NCBI RefSeq assembly: GCF_902459655.1
Contig: NZ_CABPSB010000004.1
Span: 186,001 to 250,000, forward strand
Length of the DNA: 64,000 nucleotides
Reading direction: 5' to 3'
Source: Pandoraea anhela
Lineage (GTDB): Bacteria > Pseudomonadota > Gammaproteobacteria > Burkholderiales > Burkholderiaceae
The first letter of the stretch is position 1. The number at the start of each line of letters is the position of its first letter. A program made the translations under genes and the position numbers. Below are positions 9,977 through 19,380 of the stretch, piece by piece. The notes beneath the pieces were generated by a model that saw only the letters and a list, made by a program, of their open reading frames with translations, was not told the origin of the DNA and did no database searches.

Positions 9977-10124
9977 GCCTTATCCCCCAATGCGTATGGA
10001 CGAAAAACCTCTCATTCTAGTGCGTCCGGGGCATGGGGGTCAATTTCGCTGGCTTTGCATCGAGCGAAACCGCACAAATCGGGGCGATGATGCGGTTTCA
10101 CCCGACGAACCGGGCCAAACGTGC

Positions 10125-11129
10125 TTACCAGAACAGCACGATCTTGCCGACGTGCGCGCTCGTTTCCATGAGCGCGTGGGCTTTGTCTGCCTGTTCCGCA
10201 GGAAACGTCTGATAAATCACCGGATGAATCTTGCCTGCGGAGAACAACGGCCAGACCTTGTCGTGCAGTTGCTTGGCGATCGCCGCCTTGAACGCGACCG
10301 AGCGCGGACGCAGCGTCGAGCCCGTCACCGTCAGACGACGACGCAGCAGCGCCCCCATATCCAGCGTCGCCTTGCTACCGCCGAGCAGGGCGATGATCGC
10401 AATACGTCCGTCGAACGCCAGCGCCTGCACTTCGCGCGGCAGATAATCGCCGCCCACCATGTCGAGCACGACGTCGACGCCGCGATCCTGGGTGAGTTCC
10501 TTCGTCACGGCGACGAAATCCTCGGTCTTGTAGTTGATGCCGCGCTCCGCGCCAAGCGCCTCGCAGGCGCGCGCCTTATCGTCGGAGCCCGCCGTGGCGA
10601 ACACCCGGTGGCCGAGCGCCACGGCCAGTTGGATCGCGCTCACGCCGATACCGCTCGTGCCGCCCTGCACCAGCAACGTCTCTTTCTCTCCGGCTTCGGT
10701 TTCGCCAAGACGCGCACGATCGAATACGTTGCTCCATACGGTGAAGAACGTCTCGGGCAACGACGCCGCCTCGACATCCGATAGCCCCTGCGGCACCGGC
10801 AGCACCTGCGCGAGCGGGGCCGCGCAATATTCGGCGTAGCCACCGCCCTGCACCAGCGCGCACACCCGTGAGCCGACCTTCAGGCCCCAAGGGTTGTCCG
10901 CGCCGTCGAGCGCACCGTCGACGATCTCGCCGGCCACTTCGAGACCCGGCAGATCCGACGCCCCCGGCGGCACCGGATACTGCCCGATGCGCTGAAGTAC
11001 GTCCGGACGGTTCACGCCCGCAGCCTTCACCTTGATGAGCACTTCGCCCGGCTTGAGTTCGGGACGCGGCCGCTCGGTGAGCTTGAGCACTTCGGGTCCG
11101 CCGTACTGGGTGATCTCGATCGCCTTCAT
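10125..11129 (-). CDS. NAD(P)H-quinone oxidoreductase, zinc-independent MDR family
   Basis: 334 residues from the ATG at 11129 (MKAIEITQYGGPEVLKL), preceded by GAGGACAGACACG. The N-terminal GroES-like domain has VKAAGVNRPDVLQRIGQYP. The NADPH-binding Rossmann motif is VQGGTSGIGVSAIQLA near residues 145-160. The zinc-ligand cysteines of true alcohol dehydrogenases are missing. The best match in memory is the PIG3/TP53I3-like quinone oxidoreductase group, which reduces quinones with NADPH. It lies 148 bp upstream of tpiA on the same strand and may feed the tpiA-secG transcript. The natural substrate cannot be told from sequence. Confidence 0.88.
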   Translation of the reverse strand: MKAIEITQYGGPEVLKLTERPRPELKPGEVLIKVKAAGVNRPDVLQRIGQYPVPPGASDLPGLEVAGEIVDGALDGADNPWGLKVGSRVCALVQGGGYAEYCAAPLAQVLPVPQGLSDVEAASLPETFFTVWSNVFDRARLGETEAGEKETLLVQGGTSGIGVSAIQLAVALGHRVFATAGSDDKARACEALGAERGINYKTEDFVAVTKELTQDRGVDVVLDMVGGDYLPREVQALAFDGRIAIIALLGGSKATLDMGALLRRRLTVTGSTLRPRSVAFKAAIAKQLHDKVWPLFSAGKIHPVIYQTFPAEQADKAHALMETSAHVGKIVLFW

Positions 11130-11464
11130 CGTGTCTGTCCTCGTTTCTCGGGGCGGCGCAGCGGCGCCCCTCATGATCGGGAGGGAATGGCCGCGCAGGC
11201 ACGCACCATCCGCAAAAATTATGTCGAGCCGGTACCTTATCACCGACGGCGTGATCGCGCCGGCTGTCCATGCGAGTCGGGTCCGTCGGCGAGAACATTC
11301 GGAATTTTCGGGACACGCGATCGCAATCGCCATCGAGGTGACGGGATGCGTGGTGTGCACCGGCATGGGCCGGCATGGACGGGCGCGCCGCAACGATCCC
11401 GAAGACCGTTCGCGACGCGCCGGGTTGACCAGCAATGCGCGGACCTGGCTTGCACCGGCGCCCC
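11130..11464. other. Intergenic region, no gene seen
   Basis: The 335 bp between the quinone oxidoreductase start and the LuxR-type gene end hold short open frames on both strands, but all are rich in Arg and Ser with poor third-position GC bias. No hairpin with a T-run and no clear promoter was recognised. The oxidoreductase promoter should lie here. Confidence 0.5.
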
Positions 11465-11893
11465 CTAGGTGACGCCCTCGCCCCCTTCGTCGATCAGCCC
11501 GTGCCGCACGGCGTAGCCGATCAGTTGCGCGCTGTCGTCGAGCGCAAGCTTATGCAGGATGTGCGCGACGTGAGACTCGACCGTGCGACCGCTCAGGTGC
11601 AGCGCATGGGCGACCTCGTTGACGGCCAGACCGTCGACCAGCATATGAAAGACTTCGTTTTCTCGCACCGACAGACTGCGATGTCTCGCATCGTCGTCAT
11701 GTCCGTCGGCTTTCGACCGGGTGAGCGGCCCCCGATGCGATGCCCGCGGCAAATCACGGCGCGCCCCGTCGCGCCACCCCGCGTCGGAAGCCGCCCGCGT
11801 GACTGCACGGCCTCGTCCGCCTTCCAGTTTCATGCCCACCTCCGCTTGAGAAGACTTCCCCACACCCGAACCGTCGGCGATATCGGAAAGCAT
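11465..11893 (-). CDS. LuxR-type DNA-binding protein, short, no receiver domain
   Basis: 142 residues from the ATG at 11893 (MLSDIADGSGVGKS); a TTG at 11905 in the same frame is less likely. Residues about 70-135 form a LuxR/FixJ helix-turn-helix: LSVRENEVFHMLVDGLAVNE, then LHLSGRTVESHVAHILHKLA. The first 70 residues are Arg/Gly-rich and low in predicted structure, with no phosphoacceptor receiver domain and no autoinducer domain. It could be a stand-alone regulator (GerE-like) or the DNA-binding remnant of a two-component regulator. It lies 187 bp downstream of the diguanylate cyclase on the same strand. A regulatory link between the two is only inferred from proximity. Confidence 0.72.
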   Translation of the reverse strand: MLSDIADGSGVGKSSQAEVGMKLEGGRGRAVTRAASDAGWRDGARRDLPRASHRGPLTRSKADGHDDDARHRSLSVRENEVFHMLVDGLAVNEVAHALHLSGRTVESHVAHILHKLALDDSAQLIGYAVRHGLIDEGGEGVT

Positions 11894-12080
11894 GTACGTC
11901 GCCAACGGCGGGCGTTGCTCATTGTGCGGCAGACAATGGATGTTCGTAACTTCAGGGAAGATGATCGCCGCGGCACTTTCGATTGCCTGCGACTAACGCC
12001 CGACCGGGGACGTGCACGCCGCAGCCCTGGAAAAAGCGAGCGCGCCGCCAACGTCTCTCGACACCCCGGTGAGCGCCCGC

Positions 12081-14066
12081 TTACTGAAGACGCCCCGCGG
12101 TACCGAAAGCGGTTTCCTGGCTGAGAACGAAACGTCCGCGCCCGCCATGCTTGGCGTCGTACAGGGCACGGTCGGCGGCTTCGAACAGCATGTCGGGCGT
12201 TCGGTCTTCACCACTCGCGACGACCGCCACCCCCACACATGCGCCGACCGAGACTTCGCCGACCGACAGCATCATCGGCCGGGAGGCCGCGTCGAGGAGC
12301 GCCATGGCGGCCCGTTCGATATCGAGCGGGTCCTGGACATCGCGCATGATGACGGCGAATTCGTCGCCACCGAAGCGGGCGATCACATCGGCCTCCCGCA
12401 CACTGGCGACCATGCGTTTGGCCAGACGCCGCAACAACTCGTCGCCGAGCGAATGGCCCCACGTATCGTTGACGACCTTGAAGCGATCCAGATCGACGAA
12501 CAGCAACGCCTGCGCCCCCGCCCCTTCGCGCGCGCGCCGCACCGCCGCCGTCAACGCCTGATCGAAGCCCTTGCGGTTGAGCAGCCCGGTGAGGTGATCC
12601 GTATGCGACTCGCGTCGCCAGCGTCGCTCGTTCGAACGCTCGACGCTGATGTCGCGAACGAACACGTGAACCCCCGCGAGCACGTTATGCGTCGCCCACT
12701 CGGGTTGGTAGCTCACTTCGAAGCAACGGTACGACGCGTCCTCGCCGAAATCCCACACGAACGTTGCCGCCTCACCCGCGAGGGCACGCGCCAGATACGG
12801 CGCAAATTCGCGGTAGAGCGACGGTCCGAGCAACTCACGCGCCGTGGCGCCGATAATGCGCTCGCGCGGACGCCGCAGCCGCACCTCGCAGGCCCGATTC
12901 ACGAATGCGAACCGCTCGTCGCCATCGAGAAACGCCACCAGATACGGCACCCGGTCCGCCACTTCCTGCATGCGCCGCACGCTCGCCCGCGCCGCTTCGC
13001 GCGACATCTCCAGCGCCTCGGTCCGGTCGCCCAACTGTTGCATCAGGCTGCGAAACGTGTTCGCCAACGCGCCGATCTCGTCCGCACGCTGCACCGGCAG
13101 CGACTGCACGGCGCGCATATCGCCGGCACTGCGCTCCACGAGAACGCGCAACGTATCGAGCGGACGCAACAGACGACGCGCGACCCACCACATGACGAGC
13201 GCCGCAATGCCGATGGCCGCGATGGCCAGCAGGAACACCTGACGCCGCACGCGCGAGATCGGACTGAACGCCTCGGCGCCCGGCAATACCGCCACCACGA
13301 ACCACCCCGTCGTCGCCATCGGCGCACGTGCGATCAGCGGAAGCATATGCACGAGGTTATTCGCACCGACATCGCGCACGCCGCACAGTGTCTGCGACGG
13401 CCCGACGGCAGTGAGAATCTTCGTGACATCGGACTGAATCACATAACGCGGAGGCGTCTCGTTGGAAATGAGGCAATAGCGCCCCGTCTCACCGACACGG
13501 TTGCTCGCCAGATCGACGATGAAGTTTTGCCGCAGCAAGTTGATCGCACCGCCGACCACCGCGATGACCTTGCCTTGCGGGTCCGTCACGGGCACGGCGA
13601 GCACCACGCCCGGCGAGCGCGTGATCTTGCCGGCGATCACACTGGATGCGGCCTGCGGCGCGCCCGCCAGCAACTGCCGGAAATAGTCGCGATCGGCAAT
13701 GTTGATGGGCATATCGGGGAACGTCGAGTCGTAGAGCATACGACCGTCGGACGCCGCCACGAATACGGTATTGAAGGTCTCGGGCATCGACACCGAGAGA
13801 TTGACGAACCGCTCGAACTGCGCGCTGGTCATGACGTTGGGATCGCCGATGTTGCGCGCCACGCGATGGAGAACGAGAAATTTGGAGCGCAACTTGTCGT
13901 CGAGCTGATCGGCGGCGAGTTTCACGTGCGTATCGAGTTGCGCCTGCATTGCGCTACGCAACTCGCCATAGACGAAAAACTCGATCCCGAGGGCCAAGCC
14001 GACGATCAATATCATCGAGACGAGTGCTGTCGCCGCTGCGACCCGTCCCTTCAACGACTTCACCAT
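12081..14066 (-). CDS. Membrane diguanylate cyclase with dCache, HAMP and PAS domains
   Basis: 661 residues. Order: membrane helix 9-33; extracytoplasmic double-Cache-like sensor about 34-275, with a DRDYFRQLL segment as in Cache ligand-binding domains; second membrane helix 277-296; HAMP about 297-350; PAS about 366-475, ending HVFVRDISVERSNE; GGDEF domain about 485-645. The catalytic motif RFGGDEF is intact (566-570). An inhibitory c-di-GMP site RxxD (R557-D560) precedes it by five residues, so product feedback is expected. It should make c-di-GMP from two GTP in response to an external small molecule. There is no EAL domain. It is divergent from mutS. Confidence 0.92.
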   Translation of the reverse strand: MVKSLKGRVAAATALVSMILIVGLALGIEFFVYGELRSAMQAQLDTHVKLAADQLDDKLRSKFLVLHRVARNIGDPNVMTSAQFERFVNLSVSMPETFNTVFVAASDGRMLYDSTFPDMPINIADRDYFRQLLAGAPQAASSVIAGKITRSPGVVLAVPVTDPQGKVIAVVGGAINLLRQNFIVDLASNRVGETGRYCLISNETPPRYVIQSDVTKILTAVGPSQTLCGVRDVGANNLVHMLPLIARAPMATTGWFVVAVLPGAEAFSPISRVRRQVFLLAIAAIGIAALVMWWVARRLLRPLDTLRVLVERSAGDMRAVQSLPVQRADEIGALANTFRSLMQQLGDRTEALEMSREAARASVRRMQEVADRVPYLVAFLDGDERFAFVNRACEVRLRRPRERIIGATARELLGPSLYREFAPYLARALAGEAATFVWDFGEDASYRCFEVSYQPEWATHNVLAGVHVFVRDISVERSNERRWRRESHTDHLTGLLNRKGFDQALTAAVRRAREGAGAQALLFVDLDRFKVVNDTWGHSLGDELLRRLAKRMVASVREADVIARFGGDEFAVIMRDVQDPLDIERAAMALLDAASRPMMLSVGEVSVGACVGVAVVASGEDRTPDMLFEAADRALYDAKHGGRGRFVLSQETAFGTAGRLQ

Positions 14067-14396
14067 ACTGGCCCGAACGAAAGTAGCTTTTGTCTTGCTT
14101 TTGCTTGTTTTTGCGAGAGCTTACCACCCAAAACGACACATTTCCGGGAAACTTGAGAAAAATTCCCTGCGTCGTGCGACACCCTCACCGACATCGATGA
14201 GTGACATTGACAGGGATGGGATACCGGTGGATATCGAACCCGTCGTAAAATTGCGCATCCAACGCGCCACGAGGGTGCGAACCGGCCGATCGTCGCAGCG
14301 CCAGCCGCCAGCGCATGGCGACCCGCTGCAAGATGCGCCCGACAGGCGCCTTGCCGGCATACCTCGTGGCCCGACTCGCCCGACCCGACTTCATTC
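14067..14396. other. Divergent intergenic region between the cyclase gene and mutS
   Basis: 330 bp without a gene. The left part holds a T-rich stretch on the plus strand with repeated TTTTGCTT-like words (about 14092-14115). A TTGACA at 14217-14222 followed after 18 bp by ATATCG (14241-14246) is a weak candidate promoter for mutS, which would give a leader of roughly 145 nt. No terminator or riboswitch structure was recognised. Confidence 0.4.
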
Positions 14397-17168
14397 ATGA
14401 CGAGCACTCAAGCGACACCCGCCCCCGCAGCACCGGCAGCCACCGCGTCGAATCCAGGGAATCCCGGCATGCCCCCTCATGGCGCGACACCCGCCATGAC
14501 GCCGATGATGCAGCAGTACACCCGCATCAAGGCCGAGCATCCGAACATGCTCGTGTTCTACCGCATGGGCGATTTTTACGAGCTGTTTCATGACGACGCC
14601 GCCAAGGCCGCGCGTCTGCTCGATCTCACGCTGACCGCACGCGGCCAGTCCGGCGGTCAGCCGATCCGCATGGCAGGTGTGCCGCATCACGCCGTGGAGC
14701 AGTATCTAGGCAAGCTGGTCAAGCTCGGCGAGTCCGTCGCCATCTGCGAGCAGATCGGCGACCCCGCCACCTCGAAGGGGCCGGTCGAACGCAAGGTCGT
14801 GCGCATCGTGACGCCCGGCACGCTGACCGACGCCGCGCTGCTCAGCGACAAACTCGACCAGTACCTTCTCGCCGTCCAGATGCCGCCGGCCCGCCGCGCC
14901 AGCGAGCGCGTCGCGGGTCTGGCGTGGCTCTCGCTGGCGAGCGGCGAACTGCGTCTGATGGAAGTGGCAGCCGATAAATTGCCGCGCGAACTCGAACGCA
15001 TTCGGCCCGCCGAGACGCTCGTGCCCGACAGCGTTGCCGAAGCTTTCGCCGGCCTCTCGCTCGGCACCACCACACGCGTGCCCGACTGGCACTTCGATAT
15101 GTCCGCCGGCACGCAACGCCTGCGCGATCAACTCGGCGTGGCCAGCCTGACGGCGTTCGGTTGCGACGGCCTGGATCCGGCGCTGGGTGCGGCCGGCGCG
15201 CTCTTGCAGTACGCAGCCGCTACGCAAGGCCAGTCGCTGCGACATGTGCAAAGTCTGAACGTGGAGCGGGAAGCGGCCTATATTGGCCTCGACGCCGCGA
15301 CCCGCCGTAATCTGGAACTCACCGAGACGCTGCGCGGCACCGAATCGCCCACGCTGCTCTCGCTGCTCGACACGTGTGGCACGACCATGGGCAGCCGTCT
15401 GATGCGACATTGGCTGCACCATCCGATGCGCGATCAGGAAGTGCCGCAATCACGCCAACTGGCGATCGCGACGTTGCTCGAAGGCCCCGGCGCGTGGCGC
15501 GCGCTGAACACCGAACTGCGTCACGTTGCGGACGTCGAGCGCATTACCGCGCGCCTGGCGCTGCTCACGGCACGGCCGCGCGACCTGTCGAGCCTGCGCG
15601 ACGCCCTGCGCCGCCTGCCCGAACTGCACACCACGCTGCGCGCCGTCGAAGCCCGCTCACCGCTGCTGGCGATGCTGCACGAAGACCTGGCTATCCCGGA
15701 CGACGCGCTCGCGCTGCTCACGAGCGCCGTCGCGGAAGAACCGGCGGCGATGGTGCGCGACGGCGGCGTGATTGCGCGCGGCCACGATGCCGAACTCGAC
15801 GAGTTGCGCGACATCTCCGAGAACTGCGGTCAGTTCCTCGTCGATCTGGAAACGCGCGAACGCGCGCGCACCGGCATCAACAATCTGCGGGTCGAATTCA
15901 ACAAGGTGCATGGCTTCTATATCGAGGTCACGCGCGGTCAGACGGACAAGGTGCCGGACGACTATCGCCGCCGCCAGACGTTGAAGAACGCCGAGCGCTA
16001 CATCACCCCGGAACTGAAGACGTTCGAAGACAAGGCGTTGTCCGCGCAGGAGCGCTCGCTCGCCCGTGAAAAGATGCTGTACGACGCGCTGCTGCAAGCG
16101 CTGCTGCCGCACATTACCGAGTTCAAGCGAATCGCACAGGCGCTCGCCCAGCTCGACGTGCTTGCGTCGCTGGCCGAGCGCGCCGAAACGCTGGGCTGGG
16201 TGAAGCCCGAGCTGGTACAGGACCGCGTCGTCGACATTCGTCAGGGACGCCATCCGGTCGTCGAACAGCAGGTAGAGCGCTTCATCGCCAACGATTGCTC
16301 GCTGGGGGACCCGCGCCGCCTGTTGCTCATCACCGGCCCGAACATGGGCGGTAAGTCGACGTTCATGCGTCAGACGGCGCTCATCGCCCTGCTCGCTTAT
16401 GTGGGCTGCTACGTGCCCGCCGAGTCGGTACGCATCGGACCGCTCGACGCGATCTTCACGCGCATCGGCGCGTCGGACGACCTCGCCGGCGGACGCTCGA
16501 CCTTTATGGTGGAGATGACCGAGTCGGCGGCGATTCTGCACACGGCCACCGATCAGAGCCTCGTACTGATGGACGAAATCGGGCGCGGCACTTCGACCTT
16601 CGACGGCCTCGCGCTGGCATGGGCCATCGCGCGCCACCTGCTTGGCCACAACCGTTGCTACACGTTGTTCGCCACGCACTACTTCGAACTCACGCAGTTG
16701 CCCGACGAGTTCCCGCAATGCGCGAACGTTCACCTGTCGGCAGTCGAGCACGGCGAAGGCATCGTGTTTCTGCACGCCGTGCAGGACGGCCCCGCCAGCC
16801 AGAGTTACGGCTTGCAGGTCGCCCAACTCGCCGGCGTGCCGATGCCGGTCATTCGCGCCGCACGCAAACATCTCGCGCTGCTCGAACAACAGGCGCTCGA
16901 TCCGGCGGCCCCACAGCTCGATCTGTTCGCACCGCGCGCCGCCGTGGACACGTTCGAGGACGAGCGCGACGATTCGGACAATGCCGCAGCGTCGCATGCG
17001 AATAGCGGTGGCGGAGACGCGCAAAAAGCGGTCGGCGCCTACGACCCGGCGGCCGAAGCGACGCTTGCTCGCCTCGCGCAAATCGATCCGGACGACTTGC
17101 GTCCCCGCGAAGCGCTCGACCTCCTCTACGAACTGCGAAGCCTGATGAGCGGCCGCAGCCACGACTGA
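14397..17168 (+). CDS. mutS: DNA mismatch repair ATPase MutS
   Basis: 923 residues. The mismatch-binding wedge motif is seen as [15 protein letters not shown] about 55 residues in (Phe-x-Glu type [10 protein letters not shown]). The ATPase core has Walker [14 protein letters not shown] near residue 646, the signature STFMVEMTE, and Walker [16 protein letters not shown]. The C-terminal helix-turn-helix used for dimerisation is present ([17 protein letters not shown]). The first 35 residues are an Ala/Pro/Thr-rich extension compared with E. coli MutS; an internal Met at [16 protein letters not shown] is an alternative start. It recognises base mismatches and recruits MutL. It is followed after 9 bp by a secreted phosphatase-like gene. 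Confidence 0.97.
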   Translation: MTSTQATPAPAAPAATASNPGNPGMPPHGATPAMTPMMQQYTRIKAEHPNMLVFYRMGDFYELFHDDAAKAARLLDLTLTARGQSGGQPIRMAGVPHHAVEQYLGKLVKLGESVAICEQIGDPATSKGPVERKVVRIVTPGTLTDAALLSDKLDQYLLAVQMPPARRASERVAGLAWLSLASGELRLMEVAADKLPRELERIRPAETLVPDSVAEAFAGLSLGTTTRVPDWHFDMSAGTQRLRDQLGVASLTAFGCDGLDPALGAAGALLQYAAATQGQSLRHVQSLNVEREAAYIGLDAATRRNLELTETLRGTESPTLLSLLDTCGTTMGSRLMRHWLHHPMRDQEVPQSRQLAIATLLEGPGAWRALNTELRHVADVERITARLALLTARPRDLSSLRDALRRLPELHTTLRAVEARSPLLAMLHEDLAIPDDALALLTSAVAEEPAAMVRDGGVIARGHDAELDELRDISENCGQFLVDLETRERARTGINNLRVEFNKVHGFYIEVTRGQTDKVPDDYRRRQTLKNAERYITPELKTFEDKALSAQERSLAREKMLYDALLQALLPHITEFKRIAQALAQLDVLASLAERAETLGWVKPELVQDRVVDIRQGRHPVVEQQVERFIANDCSLGDPRRLLLITGPNMGGKSTFMRQTALIALLAYVGCYVPAESVRIGPLDAIFTRIGASDDLAGGRSTFMVEMTESAAILHTATDQSLVLMDEIGRGTSTFDGLALAWAIARHLLGHNRCYTLFATHYFELTQLPDEFPQCANVHLSAVEHGEGIVFLHAVQDGPASQSYGLQVAQLAGVPMPVIRAARKHLALLEQQALDPAAPQLDLFAPRAAVDTFEDERDDSDNAAASHANSGGGDAQKAVGAYDPAAEATLARLAQIDPDDLRPREALDLLYELRSLMSGRSHD

Positions 17169-17177
17169 CGTCTCGCC

Positions 17178-18593
17178 ATGCCGAGCCCGCGTCGCCCGCG
17201 CATTTGCCGTCACACGTGCATCGGCCTGCTGGCCGCGTGCGGCGTGGCGCTTGCACTGGCGATCGGCGCTGTCCCGGCCTCCGCTTCATCGGCCAACGCG
17301 AAGGGTTCGGCGAAAGCACAACCCAAAGCGCAACCCAAAGCGCCCGCGAAGCTGCCGCCCTTCGAGTTTGCCGTCCTGGGCAACACGCCTTTCAATAATG
17401 CCGACGTCCCCGTCACGCGAAACGTACTGGCGAGCATTGGCGACAGCGATGCGGCGTTCGTGGTGCATGCGGGCAACATCAAAAGCGCTGGCGAGTCTTG
17501 CCGGGACGACCTCGTGACGCAGCGCCTGAGTCTGCTCGCGAGTTCTCCCAAGCCGATGATTTACGTGCCGGGCGCGAACGACTGGGCGGACTGCGAGCGA
17601 GCGGCGGACGGCAGCTACAACCCCGTGGAGCGGCTCGATTTCCTGCGCGATCACGCGTTCGACGACGACGCCCTGCTCGGCCCGGGGCCACTCGGATACG
17701 CGCAGTTCGACCTTACCCGGCAAAGCGATATGGCGCGCTTTCGCCAGTATCACGAGAACGTGCGATGGTTCTATCGCGGGGTGGTCTTCGTCGGCGTCAA
17801 TCTGCCGGGAAACAACAATAACTACCGCTCTGCGGGCGGCCGAAACGGCGAGTTCGAAGACCGTGTGATTGCCACACGCGTATGGCTACAGCATGCGCTC
17901 GTCTACGCGCAGCAAAAGGACGCGATCGGGATGGTGGTCATCGCGCAGGCGGACCCCGAGTTCGAACCGGCGCGCACTGGCGGGCTGAAAGGGATCTTCT
18001 CCGATCGCAACGGACGTCGCGGGGTAGACGGCTACAAGGACTTCCGTACGCAGTTGCAGCGGCTCGCGGCGCGCTTCAAAGCACCGATCCTGCTCATCGA
18101 CAGCGGCAAGACAATGCATCACGCACAGCCGTTGCACGACGCGCACGGCGCGCCGGTGAAGACGTTCACGCAACTGAGCACTTACGGTTCACCGGCGACG
18201 AATCGATGGGTGCGCGTGCTGGTCGACCCGAGGAAGGCTCAACTCTTCAGTTTCGAAAGCGCGACACTGCCGCCAAACGGCGCGGCCACGTCGGCAACCG
18301 GTAGCCCGCGTCCGGGCAGTAACGCCTCTACGACGTCTGCATCGAACGCCGATCCCTCGCGGGCGTCCCCCGGGGCCTCCGCATCGGCAACGTCGCCAAT
18401 GTCGGCAACGTCCGGCATAGGCGCCACGCCGACCACGTCGACACCCACCGCCATGCCCTACTCGGCGCTGTATCCGGCCTCCGGACTGTCGAGCGGTGCC
18501 CTGATCAGTTCGGACCCGAATCAGGGCGTCATGCCCATCGGTCCGGCGCTATTGCCCAGCGCATCGTCGCGCGGCACGACACACGGCAAGTAA
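17178..18593 (+). CDS. Secreted metallophosphoesterase-like protein with incomplete active site
   Basis: 471 residues. An N-terminal signal peptide (about residues 10-36, ending ASASSA) is followed by a Lys/Pro/Ala linker. The core, about 55-360, resembles a calcineurin-like phosphoesterase family in which the usual GDxxD and GNHD metal motifs are altered: here VVHAGNIKS and YVPGANDWADCERA replace them. A GNNNNY segment and LIDSGKTMHH follow. The C-terminal 100 residues are low-complexity Ser/Thr/Ala/Pro. The altered ligands make catalysis doubtful, so it may bind rather than cleave a substrate. It starts 9 bp after mutS and is probably co-transcribed, though a functional link to mismatch repair is not evident. 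Confidence 0.65.
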   Translation: MPSPRRPRICRHTCIGLLAACGVALALAIGAVPASASSANAKGSAKAQPKAQPKAPAKLPPFEFAVLGNTPFNNADVPVTRNVLASIGDSDAAFVVHAGNIKSAGESCRDDLVTQRLSLLASSPKPMIYVPGANDWADCERAADGSYNPVERLDFLRDHAFDDDALLGPGPLGYAQFDLTRQSDMARFRQYHENVRWFYRGVVFVGVNLPGNNNNYRSAGGRNGEFEDRVIATRVWLQHALVYAQQKDAIGMVVIAQADPEFEPARTGGLKGIFSDRNGRRGVDGYKDFRTQLQRLAARFKAPILLIDSGKTMHHAQPLHDAHGAPVKTFTQLSTYGSPATNRWVRVLVDPRKAQLFSFESATLPPNGAATSATGSPRPGSNASTTSASNADPSRASPGASASATSPMSATSGIGATPTTSTPTAMPYSALYPASGLSSGALISSDPNQGVMPIGPALLPSASSRGTTHGK

Positions 18594-18667
18594 GCGGCTG
18601 GCCACAACTTTCCGGCCGATGCGACACGCACCACAGCGGCAAGTACGGCGTGCGAGCACAAAACACA

Positions 18668-18715
18668 AACGCCGAGCAGGCGCATCGTCAACTCACGATG
18701 CGCCTGCCCGGCGTT
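18668..18715 (-). terminator. Long hairpin terminator at the convergent 3' ends of the phosphatase-like gene and slyD
   Basis: Arms at 18668-18688 and 18695-18715 pair over 21 bp with one A-C mismatch around a 6-nt loop. On the minus strand it is followed by TGTGTTTTGTG, so it most likely ends the slyD-type transcript. The unusual stem length may also insulate against the convergent plus-strand transcript. Confidence 0.7.
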
Positions 18716-18733
18716 CCTGGTCCTACCGCGCCA

Positions 18734-18759
18734 GACGATGCGTCGCACGACGCATCGTC
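18734..18759 (-). repeat. Second perfect inverted repeat downstream of slyD
   Basis: GACGATGCGTCG (18734-18745) and CGACGCATCGTC (18748-18759) form a 12-bp perfect palindrome with a 2-nt centre, 7 bp past the end of the slyD-type gene. It shares the core ACGATGCG with the neighbouring long hairpin. It has no T-run of its own and may be an RNA-stabilising stem or a protein site. Confidence 0.6.
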
Positions 18760-18766
18760 GCGCTAT

Positions 18767-19294
18767 TCAATGCAGCGTCGGTGCGTCGTCTTCGTCTTCG
18801 TCGACGATTTCGAGTCCCGATGCGCCGTGCGCATGCTGGTGCTCGATTTCTTCTTCGGTGGCCGCACGCACGTCGGTCACTTTCAGTTCGAAGCGCAGCG
18901 CCATCCCTGCGAGCGGGTGATTGCCGTCGAGCACGACCTTGTCTTCGGCAACGTCCGTCACCGTGTAGATCAGCGTATCGGACTCTTCGTCACCGTCTTC
19001 CGGCGTGCCTTCGAATTGCATGCCGACTTCGAGCGGCTCCGGGAAACGGCCACGCTCTTCGATCTTGATCAGCTCGGAATCGTAGTCGCCGAAGGCGTCC
19101 GTCGGTTCCAGTTGCAGATGCGTTTCAAAGCCGACGTCCTGACCATCGAGCGCTTCCTCGATCTTGGGGAACGTGCCATCATAGCCGCCGTGCAGATAAA
19201 CCATCGGCTCGGCGCCGCTTTCTTCGATCAGGTTGCCCTGAGCGTCCGACAACTTGTAAGTCACCGAGACGACGGTATTCTTTTCGATCTTCAT
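18767..19294 (-). CDS. FKBP-type peptidyl-prolyl cis-trans isomerase, SlyD-like
   Basis: 175 residues from the ATG at 19294 (MKIEKNTVVSVTYKLSDAQG); the open frame upstream to 19477 is non-coding. The FKBP fold is interrupted by the insert-in-flap chaperone domain typical of SlyD (about residues 70-125), with YLHGGYDGTFPKIEEALDG before it and VLDGNHPLAGMALRFELKV after it. The C-terminal metal-binding Cys/His-rich tail of E. coli SlyD is replaced by a short acidic tail (EDEDDAPTLH) with only a few His residues. It should act as a cytoplasmic folding helper. Nickel storage is less likely given the tail. Confidence 0.9.
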   Translation of the reverse strand: MKIEKNTVVSVTYKLSDAQGNLIEESGAEPMVYLHGGYDGTFPKIEEALDGQDVGFETHLQLEPTDAFGDYDSELIKIEERGRFPEPLEVGMQFEGTPEDGDEESDTLIYTVTDVAEDKVVLDGNHPLAGMALRFELKVTDVRAATEEEIEHQHAHGASGLEIVDEDEDDAPTLH

Positions 19295-19380
19295 CAAACT
19301 CTCCGAAAAACAGCCCGCATTATACGCGCAGCCGTATGACAGCGCCCCGGCAACGGCTGTATCGATTACCTCGGTTACGC

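Noticed and set aside
12012-14156. A 714-codon plus-strand open frame opposite the diguanylate cyclase
   Set aside because: Same reason: antisense shadow with Arg/His-rich composition, while the minus strand encodes intact Cache, HAMP, PAS and GGDEF domains.
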